A DNA stretch of 38,731 bases from assembly GCA_030840805.1 (NCBI GenBank), contig JAVEDU010000042.1:1-38731 (forward strand), in the 5' to 3' direction. Under the pieces are notes generated by a model. That model was not told where the DNA came from. It did no database searches and saw only the letters and a program-made list of their open reading frames with translations. Numbering within the stretch: the stretch's first letter is position 1; each line of letters starts with the position of its first letter. Below, piece after piece: positions 1 through 7,335 of this stretch. Made by a program: the position numbers and the translations under genes. The stretch comes from Actinomycetota bacterium. GTDB lineage: Bacteria; Actinomycetota; Actinomycetes; Mycobacteriales; HKI-0501.

Positions 1-313
1 AGGGTCAGCACTGACCCGGGCCGGAGAGGACACGAAACAAGACCCTTCCCTCACGAAGCCGGACACGCCACGCTACCAAGCCCCCCACACCCCCGACCGG
101 AACCGGTGGCGTCAGCGGCGGGCCGCCCGGTCGAGCGGGCGGCCGGCCAGATCCGGCCGTCGGGGTGTCGATGTCCGGCCGTTCGGCCGATCAAGGCCGC
201 ATTCGGCGGTGCCGACTGAGCAACTGACGGATGATGCTGCATCGGGCCCCCACCCGCACGCGGTCGCCGTGGCGCTCGTACGCCGACCCCCCCACGACGA
301 CGGAGGCTCCTGT
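1..313. other. Intergenic region upstream of the heparinase-like gene
   Basis: I see no convincing gene here. It holds a 7-bp inverted repeat with a 2-nt centre at 2-17 (GGGTCAG-CA-CTGACCC), possibly the end of a terminator or an operator belonging to whatever lies to the left. A 9-bp hairpin with a 6-nt loop spans 121-144, and a short CGGCC-GTTC-GGCCG hairpin lies at about 176-189. An open frame runs in from position 209, but it lacks a ribosome-binding site and its first 35 residues do not look like the signal peptide that follows. I could not place a clear promoter. Confidence 0.5.
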
Positions 314-2353
314 ATGCGGATGCGACTTGTCCCGATCATGGTGCTCGCGGCGGCGAGTCTCGCGCAGGGCGTCCTGAGCGCGCCGCCGGCCGCCGCGGCG
401 CCGGCCCCGACGGCGTCGCCGGCCGTGTCGCCGTCGCCCACCGCCTCGCCCACCGCCTTGCCCACCGCCGCACCGTCGCCCACCGGGACGCCCGCCGACG
501 CCACCCCCACCCCCGCGGTGACGTCCACCGCAGCCACGCCCTCCGCCACACCGTCGCCCACCGCGTCGCCCACCGTCGCCGCGCGCTCCGCCGCGGCCAC
601 GGCCGCGGCGAAGACGGCCGCGGCCGCGACCGCGCGGCGGGCCGTCGCGCAGGCCAAGGCGCAGTGCTTCGGCGGCGGCTTCAACGCCATGCCCGGCGAC
701 GCGGCGGCGGCCAAGGCCCTGATGGCCGGCCGGCTCACACTGACCCCGCACAAGACCGCCCGCATCCCGCAGAACCCCACCTGGAAGGAGAACCCGTTCA
801 AGGACCGCAACTGGGTCTTCCAGTACCACGCGCTGCGGTGGGCCGACGTGCTCCGCCGCGAGGGCATGCGCACGAAGAACGCCGCCATGATGTACCGGCA
901 CCGGGTGATCCTGGCGGACTGGATGCGGGACAACCCGCGCGGCCGGAAGCCGTACCCGTCGCCCGAGTACTCGTGGGGCGACATGGGCACCGGCCTGCGG
1001 GCCGTCGCCTTCGCGTGCGCGATCGGCTCGTACGGGTACCAGACCTGGATGGCCACGGCGCTCCGCCGCCACGGCAGCGTCCTCGTGGACCCGAACTTCG
1101 GCGTCCAGTACGCGAACCACGCGCTGCACGTGCGGCTGGGCCTGCTGGTCGCGGGATGTGTGGGTGCGAACCCGTCGTGGCAGCAGACCGCCGTCGCCCG
1201 GGTCGATGCCCTCCTGGCCAAGAGCGTGGACGCCGAGGGGGTCAGCGACGAAGGTTCCACCTCGTACCACTCCGCGAACTACACCTGGTACCAGGAGGCT
1301 CGACGGCGCGTCACCGGCTGCGGGCTGACGCCCGGACCCATGTTCGGCCGGGTGGCCCTGATGCCGGACTTCCTCGCCTACGCCACCGGCCCCGACGGGA
1401 CCTATGAGCAGATCGGGGACAGCGACCGCTCCCAGGCCGCCGTGATCGAGGCCTCACCCATCTCTGTCTACGCGGGAACCGGCGGCGCCCGGGGGACCCG
1501 GCCCGAGGACTACAAGATCTTCCAGCGTGGCTACGTCTTCGGCCGCTCCGGTTGGGGCGAGTCACGTCCGTTCTCCGACGAGCTGTTCTACTCGCTCCGC
1601 TTCGGGCCCTCCCTCGCCGCGCAGCCCCACGGGCACCAGGACGCGGGCGCGCTCACCCTCAACGCCCACGGCCGCAAGCTGCTGTTCGACGGCGGCCGTT
1701 ACAAGTACGACTACTCCGACCTGACGAAGCACCTCAAGTCGCGGTCCGCCCACAACATGGTCGACGTGATGGGCGCCCCCTACGACCGGGACGCGCGGAC
1801 GGAGCTGATCACGTCCCAGCACACCGCGGAGTACGACCTCACGACGCTGCGGGTGACCGCGCTGACCGGGACCACGTGGATCCGGACGGTGCTCTACTCC
1901 CGGACCGGCGGCTACCTGGTCGTCGACGACGACCTGGTGAACGGGCGCACCGAGGAGATGCGCCAGCGGTGGAACCTTCCCGAGACCGGCACCACCACCG
2001 TCAGCGGTCAGACCCTGTCCACCGACGGGGCGGGCGCGGACCTGTCGCTCATCTGGGTCGGCACTCAGGCCCGCGTGACGGTGACGACCGGGCAGAGGTC
2101 CCCGCTGCTGGGCTGGCGCGGCTACAAGTACGGCGCCGCGTTCGCGGCCCCGATGGCGGAGGCTCAGCTCACCGGCCGGACCGGGCGCTTCACGACGGTC
2201 GTCGTGCCCCGGACCGACGCCACGCCCGCGACGGGCGTCACGGTGACCGATACACAGGTCACGGCGGGCGAGGTGCGGCTGACGGTCAACGTCGGCGGGC
2301 GGAGCGAGCGCGTCTTCCTGACCCCGGCCGAGGCCGCCGTCACGAGCCTGTAG
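314..2353 (+). CDS. Secreted heparinase II/III-like polysaccharide lyase
   Basis: The 679-residue product resembles heparinase II/III and alginate-lyase type polysaccharide lyases, which cleave uronic-acid glycans by beta-elimination. It starts with a signal peptide (MRMRLVP, a hydrophobic stretch, then APPAAAAPA at about residues 23-31). An Ala/Pro/Thr/Ser linker follows to about residue 110, then an alpha-helical domain with YSWGDMGTGLRA. The motif EGSTSYHSANYTWY at about 313-326 resembles the Tyr/His-bearing stretch of the alpha/alpha-toroid active site. FGRSGWG and HGHQDAGALTLNAHG (from about 439) match the heparinase II/III beta-domain. The ATG at 314 was chosen because GGAGG at 302-306 lies 7 nt before it and the signal peptide begins there. 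It points toward a glycopolymer cluster, so trimming or turnover of that polymer is a reasonable inference. The substrate cannot be read from sequence. Confidence 0.85.
   Translation: MRMRLVPIMVLAAASLAQGVLSAPPAAAAPAPTASPAVSPSPTASPTALPTAAPSPTGTPADATPTPAVTSTAATPSATPSPTASPTVAARSAAATAAAKTAAAATARRAVAQAKAQCFGGGFNAMPGDAAAAKALMAGRLTLTPHKTARIPQNPTWKENPFKDRNWVFQYHALRWADVLRREGMRTKNAAMMYRHRVILADWMRDNPRGRKPYPSPEYSWGDMGTGLRAVAFACAIGSYGYQTWMATALRRHGSVLVDPNFGVQYANHALHVRLGLLVAGCVGANPSWQQTAVARVDALLAKSVDAEGVSDEGSTSYHSANYTWYQEARRRVTGCGLTPGPMFGRVALMPDFLAYATGPDGTYEQIGDSDRSQAAVIEASPISVYAGTGGARGTRPEDYKIFQRGYVFGRSGWGESRPFSDELFYSLRFGPSLAAQPHGHQDAGALTLNAHGRKLLFDGGRYKYDYSDLTKHLKSRSAHNMVDVMGAPYDRDARTELITSQHTAEYDLTTLRVTALTGTTWIRTVLYSRTGGYLVVDDDLVNGRTEEMRQRWNLPETGTTTVSGQTLSTDGAGADLSLIWVGTQARVTVTTGQRSPLLGWRGYKYGAAFAAPMAEAQLTGRTGRFTTVVVPRTDATPATGVTVTDTQVTAGEVRLTVNVGGRSERVFLTPAEAAVTSL
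415..592 (+). repeat. Imperfect tandem repeat coding a Ser-Pro-Thr-Ala linker
   Basis: Copies of a roughly 12-nt unit (TCGCCCACCGCC and variants) repeat with drift and encode runs such as SPTASPTALPTA and SPTASPTV just after the signal peptide. It is a low-complexity extracellular stalk, probably a spacer across the wall and a possible O-glycosylation region. Repeat number may vary between strains. Confidence 0.7.
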
Positions 2354-2365
2354 CTCGGCCAGGCA

Positions 2366-2400
2366 CGCCGCTGCCCCCCGTCGGGGGGCGGCGGCGTTCT
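2366..2400 (+). terminator. Strong hairpin terminator after the heparinase-like gene
   Basis: A 14-bp stem with one G-U pair joins 2366-2379 (CGCCGCTGCCCCCC) to 2383-2396 (GGGGGGCGGCGGCG) across a 3-nt loop. Only a short TTCT tail follows, as is usual for high-GC actinobacterial terminators. It begins 13 nt after the stop codon. Confidence 0.75.
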
Positions 2401-2402
2401 CC

Positions 2403-2408
2403 TATGAT
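2403..2408 (+). promoter_or_regulatory. -10-like TATGAT for a leaderless methyltransferase mRNA
   Basis: TATGAT lies exactly 7 nt before the ATG at 2416, so transcription would start at or next to the A of the start codon. No Shine-Dalgarno sequence precedes that ATG, and the upstream terminator ends just before this element, so the gene needs its own promoter. Confidence 0.5.
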
Positions 2409-2415
2409 CGGCCCC

Positions 2416-3069
2416 ATGGACGCCGAGTTTCTCCCTGCAGTCAGGTTCGACGACGACGAAGCCGAGCTCGCGAAGGAGCACTGGGCCGGCATCGGCGTGC
2501 GGCCCTTCTACGGCAAAGCCAAGCCGTGGGCGCGCTTCATGGCCGACCGGGTGCTCGACCACTCCCCCGCGACCGTGCTGGAGTTCGGGTGCAACGTGGG
2601 CCGCAACCTGGCGACGATCCGCGAGCAGGCGCCGGACGTCCGGGTGCGCGGCCTCGACATCAACGCCGACGCGGTGGCCGAGGCGCGGTCGCATCAGCTC
2701 GACGCCGAGGTCGGCGACGAGCGCGCGCTCGGCCGGATCGGCACCGACGAGATCGACGTGAGCTTCACGATCTCCGTGCTCGACCACATCCCCGATCCCC
2801 GTCCGGCGCTGACGGAGCTGCTCCGGGTGAGCCGGCGCGCGGTGCTGTTGCTGGAGCCCTGGATGGGCCGGGAGGGCAAGGTCGTGCGCAACGTCCATCC
2901 GGGCTCGGGCGAGACGGTCGACACGACCCCGTACTCGTACTCGTGGGACTACCCGGAGCTGGCCCGGACGCTCGCCCCCGGGTGGGAGCTGCACGCGGAG
3001 GCGCACCCGCTCGGGCCGACGAACCTCGGCCCGTACTACTGGTTCTACGCCCTCACGCCCCGCCCGTAG
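2416..3069 (+). CDS. Class I SAM-dependent methyltransferase
   Basis: The 217-residue protein has the class I methyltransferase Rossmann core. Motif I reads VLEFGCNVGRN near residues 56-66, the acidic ribose-binding strand reads RGLDINADAV, and the post-II strand DVSFTISVLDHIPDP resembles UbiE/Methyltransf_11 enzymes. The start at 2416 fits a leaderless transcript (TATGAT 7 nt upstream). An in-frame ATG at 2404 overlaps that hexamer and has no ribosome-binding site. The gene stands alone between two strong terminators. Its position between a polysaccharide lyase and glycosyltransferase genes suggests a sugar or lipid substrate, but the sequence does not show which. Confidence 0.85.
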   Translation: MDAEFLPAVRFDDDEAELAKEHWAGIGVRPFYGKAKPWARFMADRVLDHSPATVLEFGCNVGRNLATIREQAPDVRVRGLDINADAVAEARSHQLDAEVGDERALGRIGTDEIDVSFTISVLDHIPDPRPALTELLRVSRRAVLLLEPWMGREGKVVRNVHPGSGETVDTTPYSYSWDYPELARTLAPGWELHAEAHPLGPTNLGPYYWFYALTPRP

Positions 3070-3079
3070 GGCCACAGAC

Positions 3080-3117
3080 GACTCGGGCCCCGCACCGTGA
3101 GGTGCGGGGCCCGAGTC
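3080..3117. terminator. Bidirectional terminator between convergent genes
   Basis: A perfect 17-bp stem (3080-3096 with 3101-3117) closes a GTGA tetraloop. It lies 10 nt after the stop of the plus-strand methyltransferase and 9 nt after the stop of the minus-strand dehydrogenase, so it can end transcription from both sides. Confidence 0.85.
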
Positions 3118-3126
3118 GGTGCGGGA

Positions 3127-4401
3127 TCAGCGCCAGAAGCCCCGCGTGTCGTACACGACCTTGTCGGCGAGCTGGGTGCGCGAGATCGACCCGAACGCGT
3201 CGTGGTCGACGAGCAGCAGCACGATGTCCGCGGCCTCGACGGCCTCGGCGGCGGGGGTCAGCACGACGTTGTCGCGGCCCGCGAGGCGGTCGGGCAGCTT
3301 CTCGACGTGCGGCTCGACCGCATCCAGCGTGACGTCGGGCAGCGCGTCGGCCAGCAGCTCGACGATCTCGATGGCCGGGCTCTCCCGCAGGTCGTCGATG
3401 TTCGCCTTGAACGCGAGGCCCAGGCAGGCGATCCGCGGGTTCTTGAACCGCTCGGCGCGGGCGAGGACCCGCTCGACGACGTGATGCGGCTTGGCGTCGT
3501 TGATCTCACGGGCGGCCCGGATGATCCGCGCCTCCTCGGGCGCGGCCGAGACGATGAACCACGGGTCGACCGCGATGCAGTGGCCGCCGACGCCCGGTCC
3601 GGGCTGGAGGATGTTCACCCGCGGGTGGTGGTTCGCCATCCGGATGAGCTCCCACACGTCCATGCCGAGCTTGTCGCAGATGACCGACAGCTCGTTGGCG
3701 AACGCGATGTTCACGTCGCGGTAGGAGTTCTCGACGAGCTTCGACAACTCGGCGGTCGCCGCGTCGGTGATGATCATCTCGCCCTGGCAGAACACGCGGT
3801 ACAGGTCGGCGGCCAGTTCGGCCACCCCCGGCGTGAGCCCGCCGATGATGCGGTCGTTGGTGACGATCTCGATCATCACGCGGCCCGGCAGCACCCGCTC
3901 GGGGCAGTGGACGAAGCCCACGCCGCGGCCGTCCGCCGCGTCACCGGCCAGGGTGAGGTCGGGACGCAGCTCCCGCACCCAGTCCGCCATCTGACGGGTC
4001 GTCCCGGGCGGGGAGGTGGACTCCAGGATGATGAGCTCGTCGCCGCGCAGCTTCGGCGCGAGCGCCTCGGTGGCCGACCGGATGTACGACAGGTCGGCCT
4101 TGTGACCCTCGGTGAACGGTGTCGGCACCGCGACGATGTAGACGTCGGCCTCGGGCACCTCGGTGGAGGCGCGCAGCCGGCCCTGGGCGACCGCGCCGCT
4201 GACCGCGACGCCGAGGTCGGGCTCCACGAACGGCACCTCGCCCCGGTTCACCGACTCGACGGTGCGGGTGTTGACGTCGACTCCGGTGACGTCGAGGCCG
4301 TTGGTCGCCAGCGCGGCCGCCGTCGGCAACCCGATGTAGCCGAGGCCGATGACGGCGATTCGCTCGAACGTAGGCACGATCTGGTGTGCTCCATCCTTCA
4401 T
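3127..4401 (-). CDS. wecC: UDP-N-acetyl-D-mannosamine dehydrogenase (WecC type)
   Basis: The 424-residue product is a nucleotide-sugar dehydrogenase that would oxidise UDP-ManNAc to UDP-ManNAcA with NAD+. The N-terminal NAD site reads IGLGYIGLPTA (about residues 19-29). STSPPGTT, CPERVLPG and the long helix ELSKLVENSYRD follow. The active-site loop GPGVGGHCIAVDPWF (Cys about 275) is the form typical of WecC rather than of UDP-glucose dehydrogenase. The C-terminal domain has GLAFKANIDDLRESPA. The start is uncertain: ATG at 4401 has no clear ribosome-binding site, while GTG at 4377 has GGAG 11 nt upstream. No WecB-type epimerase is present in the window, so its substrate must come from elsewhere. 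A different UDP-hexosamine substrate is possible. It is last in a minus-strand glycosyltransferase block and probably has its own promoter. Confidence 0.85.
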   Translation of the reverse strand: MKDGAHQIVPTFERIAVIGLGYIGLPTAAALATNGLDVTGVDVNTRTVESVNRGEVPFVEPDLGVAVSGAVAQGRLRASTEVPEADVYIVAVPTPFTEGHKADLSYIRSATEALAPKLRGDELIILESTSPPGTTRQMADWVRELRPDLTLAGDAADGRGVGFVHCPERVLPGRVMIEIVTNDRIIGGLTPGVAELAADLYRVFCQGEMIITDAATAELSKLVENSYRDVNIAFANELSVICDKLGMDVWELIRMANHHPRVNILQPGPGVGGHCIAVDPWFIVSAAPEEARIIRAAREINDAKPHHVVERVLARAERFKNPRIACLGLAFKANIDDLRESPAIEIVELLADALPDVTLDAVEPHVEKLPDRLAGRDNVVLTPAAEAVEAADIVLLLVDHDAFGSISRTQLADKVVYDTRGFWR

Positions 4402-4431
4402 CGGGGCACCGAAACGGCGCGAACCCCACGG

Positions 4432-4437
4432 ATCATA
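4432..4437 (-). promoter_or_regulatory. -10-like TATGAT upstream of the wecC-type gene
   Basis: On the minus strand TATGAT reads 31 nt before the ATG at 4401, giving a short leader. The -35 region is poor. A 7-bp hairpin (4459-4465 with 4472-4478) lies between this element and the upstream glycosyltransferase stop and may end or attenuate read-through from that gene. Confidence 0.35.
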
Positions 4438-4499
4438 GGCGAGGAACGGCCCTGCTGTGCCACGGGTGGAGCCGTGGCGGGTGTGACCGCCGCTACCCG

Positions 4500-6491
4500 T
4501 CAGCGGGCTCCGCGCGCCGTGATCTCGGCGTGGACATCGTCGACGCGGGCCGCGAGCAGGCCCCAGTCCCGCTCGGCCTCGACCCATTTCCGGCCGGCGG
4601 CGCCGAGGCGCCGGCGCAGGCCGGGGTCGCCGAGCAGCGTGCGGAGGACGGTCGTCAGCGCGGCGGCGTCACCCCTGGCGTGGAGGAGGCCCCGGACGCC
4701 GTCGGTGACGACCTCGGTGAGGGCGGGGACGTCGGAGACGACCACCGGCTGGCCCATCGCCATCGCCTCGAACGGCCCGAGCGGCGCGACCAGCTCGGTC
4801 CCCGGCCGGGGCAGGCGGGGGAACGCCGCGATGTCGACGAGCGAGCGGTACCGGAGCAGTTCGCCGTCCCCGACCTCGCCGGTCAGGACGACGAGACCGC
4901 CGAGGGCCTCCGCCCGCGCCGCGAGCTCCGCGTACACCGGCCCGGCGACGAGGACGGTGAAGTCGTCGCGCTCGGCGCGCAGCGTCGCCGCGGCGTCCAG
5001 CAGGAGCTCGAGGCCGTCCTGCTCGACGGCGGGCCCGAGGTGGCCGATCACGGTCCTACCGGTCAGTCCCAGCTCGGCGGCGAGCTCGGTGTCCCGCGGC
5101 CGGGGGGTGAGCCGCGTCGTGTCGGCACCGTTTCCGACCACTGTGATGTGGTCCCTCGGCACCCCGCGGCGGACCAGCTCGTCCCGCAGGGCCTCGGTCG
5201 TGGTGACGACCCGGTCGGCCGCCGCGGCGACGTCCGCCTCCAGCCGGGCACAGACCCGGTAGTGGTCGGTGCCGGCGTAACCGGGCTCACCGGCGGCGCG
5301 GGCGAGCTCCCCCAGCCCGCGGACCTCGTACACGTACGGGATCCCGAGCCGGCGCGCCACGAGCCCGGCGGCGACGCCGTTCCAGTGGTTGCCGGCGGCA
5401 TGCAGGAGCGCGGGCCGTTCCGCGCGGGCCAGCCGCTCCAGCTGCTCGGCGTACCGGTGGACGTAGTCGAACATCGGCAGCTCGCGCGGGAGCGGGGCCA
5501 CCAGCCGCCGGTACGGCACCTCGTCGACGACCTCGGCGGCCGGCGCCTCGTGCTCCGACGGGAAGCCGAGCCGGGTCACGCCGTCGATCGCGCGGCCGCG
5601 CTGCCGCAGGGCCCGCAGCAGCGCGTGGGTGCGCACCGCGTACCCGGAACCGGAGTACGGCAGCGACGTGTGGGTCAGGTACAGCACCCGGCCGGGCTCC
5701 GGCGTGTAGTCCTCGTCCGGGGTCTGCACCGGCCACGGGAAGCCGCCGTCCGCGAGGACGGCCAGGGGATCCCGGCCCCGCAGGAGCATGCGCGTGGCGT
5801 CGTGTTCCCGCCGGGTCCCGTGGGCGAGATCGGCGAACGTCTCGGCGGTCCACCGGTCCCCCGCCGTGCGGAGCCGGTCCGCCTCCCGGCGCAGCGCGGC
5901 CACCGGCAGCACGCCACGGGCCAGCCCGCCGAAGTCGGTGATCCGCTCGAACGCCGCCAGTGCCTCGGCGTGCTGGGCGCGATCGAGTGCCACGGCCGCG
6001 GCCGTGGCGAGCACGGCATCGCGGTACCGCGGCGGCACGGCGTCCGTCACGGCGGCGCGGGCCTCGTCCGGGAGGGCGGCCAGCAGCTCGGCCACCCTGG
6101 CGTGCTGGTTCCAGGAGGCGAGCGCGCCCGCCGCCTCGCCGAGCGCGCCGACGGGCACCCCCGGCCGGCCGATGAGCGCGCCGAGCGTCGCGACGGCCTC
6201 GTCCCGCTCCCCCGCCCGCCGGAGCAGGCGGGCCAGGAGCACGGTCGCCTCCGCGCAGTCCGGGTCGTGCCCGGCGACGCGCCGGGTGAGGTCCAGCGCG
6301 TCGTCGACCCGGCCCGCGGACAGGTACGTCCGGGCCAGCAGGAGGAGGGTCCGCGGATCGGTCGAGGCACCGGCGAACGGCGCCAGCGCCGCGATCGCCG
6401 CCCCGCGCCGCCGCAGCCGCAGGGCCACACCCGCGGCCGTCCGCGCCACCGTCTCCTTGTTGCCGCTCACCGCGCGCACACCGTTCGTCAC
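4500..6491 (-). CDS. TPR-containing family 4 glycosyltransferase, divergent
   Basis: The 663-residue protein has a helical, TPR-like N-terminal part (ARTYLSAGRVDDALDLTRRVA and following repeats, about residues 40-200). A GT-B glycosyltransferase follows, starting near residue 267 (VLYLTHTSLPYSGSGYAVRTH). It matches the two other large glycosyltransferases of this locus along its length, and the subfamily resembles exosortase-associated GT4 enzymes. Several positions conserved in the other two are changed here: VRGLWE is VRGLGE, DYEGLELL is EQDGLELL, GDG is GPV, and SPLKPFEAMA is APLGPFEAMA with the preceding RR and Cys missing. It may use another donor or be a non-catalytic partner. The GTG start overlaps the preceding methyltransferase stop as GTGA, so the two are translationally coupled. 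Confidence 0.85.
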   Translation of the reverse strand: MTNGVRAVSGNKETVARTAAGVALRLRRRGAAIAALAPFAGASTDPRTLLLLARTYLSAGRVDDALDLTRRVAGHDPDCAEATVLLARLLRRAGERDEAVATLGALIGRPGVPVGALGEAAGALASWNQHARVAELLAALPDEARAAVTDAVPPRYRDAVLATAAAVALDRAQHAEALAAFERITDFGGLARGVLPVAALRREADRLRTAGDRWTAETFADLAHGTRREHDATRMLLRGRDPLAVLADGGFPWPVQTPDEDYTPEPGRVLYLTHTSLPYSGSGYAVRTHALLRALRQRGRAIDGVTRLGFPSEHEAPAAEVVDEVPYRRLVAPLPRELPMFDYVHRYAEQLERLARAERPALLHAAGNHWNGVAAGLVARRLGIPYVYEVRGLGELARAAGEPGYAGTDHYRVCARLEADVAAAADRVVTTTEALRDELVRRGVPRDHITVVGNGADTTRLTPRPRDTELAAELGLTGRTVIGHLGPAVEQDGLELLLDAAATLRAERDDFTVLVAGPVYAELAARAEALGGLVVLTGEVGDGELLRYRSLVDIAAFPRLPRPGTELVAPLGPFEAMAMGQPVVVSDVPALTEVVTDGVRGLLHARGDAAALTTVLRTLLGDPGLRRRLGAAGRKWVEAERDWGLLAARVDDVHAEITARGAR

Positions 6492-7327
6492 TGCTCGTCT
6501 CCGTCGTCGGTCCAGTCGAGATGTGCCAGGGCCGGTACGCCGGCGCGCCGCGGTCGGTGTCCGTTGCGGTGGGCAGGGGTGTCGAAGGCCCGCGCGACGC
6601 CCCGCAGGCGGTCCGCCCGGGCCTGGTCCTCCAGCGCGCGCAGGCGGGCCCGCAGCGGGGCGACGGCACGCGCCTCCCGCGCCTCGATCTCGGCACGCTC
6701 GGTGAACGCCTCGAACACGTCCTGCGCCCCGAGGATCAACCGGTCCCGCACCTCCCGGGACATCGGACCGGGATGCGCGATCAGCCTCAGGTAGCCCTCC
6801 TCGACCGACAGGTCGTCGACGGTGAGCCACGGCGCCACGACGTCGAGGCCGGAGGAGAGATAGAAGGTGTGGTGGTGGTCGTGATGGGGGCTGTACCCGA
6901 ACGGCGTGGTGAGGACCAGCCGCCCGTCCGGCCGCAGCACCCGGACGATCTCGCGCAGGACCGCGCCGGGATCCTCCAGGTGCTCGATCACCTCGCCGAG
7001 CAGTGCGGTGTCGACGCTCGCGTCCGGCAGCGGGAAACGCTCGCCGTCCGTGTGCCGGAACGACAGCCGGTCGCGCACCTCGGGCGGCTCGGCGAGCCGG
7101 TCCGCCTCGGCGTACTCGACGCGCGACTCCTCGACGTCGATGCCGACCACGGTGTGCCCCCGGCGGGCCAGCAGGATGGAGGTGATGCCCTGGCTGCACC
7201 CCACGTCGACCACGTCGCCCTCGGCGGCCTCCACGAGCCAGTCGATGCGGCGCCGGGCGCGCTGCTGGCTCGCCGAGGCCCAGATCTCGCCCTTGTAGAC
7301 CTCGGAGATCCGATCGTTGTTCGCCAT
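6488..7327 (-). CDS. SAM-dependent methyltransferase with a helical C-terminal tail
   Basis: The 279-residue protein is a class I methyltransferase of the UbiG/Methyltransf_11 type. Motif I is VVDVGCSQGITS (about 39-50), the acidic residue is in VVGIDVEESRVEYAE, and LLGEVIEHLEDPGAVLREIVRVLRPDG is the typical later block. PFGYSPHHDHHHTFYL is a histidine-rich loop of the kind seen in sugar or small-molecule methyltransferases. After about residue 195 comes a charged helical tail rich in Arg, Glu and Ala that could form a coiled coil. GAGGAG sits about 5 nt before the ATG. It lies 8 nt after one glycosyltransferase and overlaps the next, so the three are one operon. It probably methylates the glycan made by its neighbours. 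Capping of the chain end is a speculation based on context. Confidence 0.85.
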   Translation of the reverse strand: MANNDRISEVYKGEIWASASQQRARRRIDWLVEAAEGDVVDVGCSQGITSILLARRGHTVVGIDVEESRVEYAEADRLAEPPEVRDRLSFRHTDGERFPLPDASVDTALLGEVIEHLEDPGAVLREIVRVLRPDGRLVLTTPFGYSPHHDHHHTFYLSSGLDVVAPWLTVDDLSVEEGYLRLIAHPGPMSREVRDRLILGAQDVFEAFTERAEIEAREARAVAPLRARLRALEDQARADRLRGVARAFDTPAHRNGHRPRRAGVPALAHLDWTDDGDEQ

Positions 7328-7335
7328 GCGACTCC

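Noticed and set aside
2-17. GGGTCAG-CA-CTGACCC inverted repeat as a phage attachment site or operator
   Set aside because: It lies at the window edge with no integrase, tRNA or regulator in view, so nothing beyond its symmetry can be supported.
209-313. Upstream extension of the heparinase-like gene by 35 residues
   Set aside because: It lacks a ribosome-binding site and would bury the signal peptide. GGAGG at 302-306 supports the ATG at 314.
415-592. Tandem repeats considered as a CRISPR-like array
   Set aside because: The units are about 12 nt, drift in sequence, have no spacers and encode an in-frame Ser-Pro-Thr linker.
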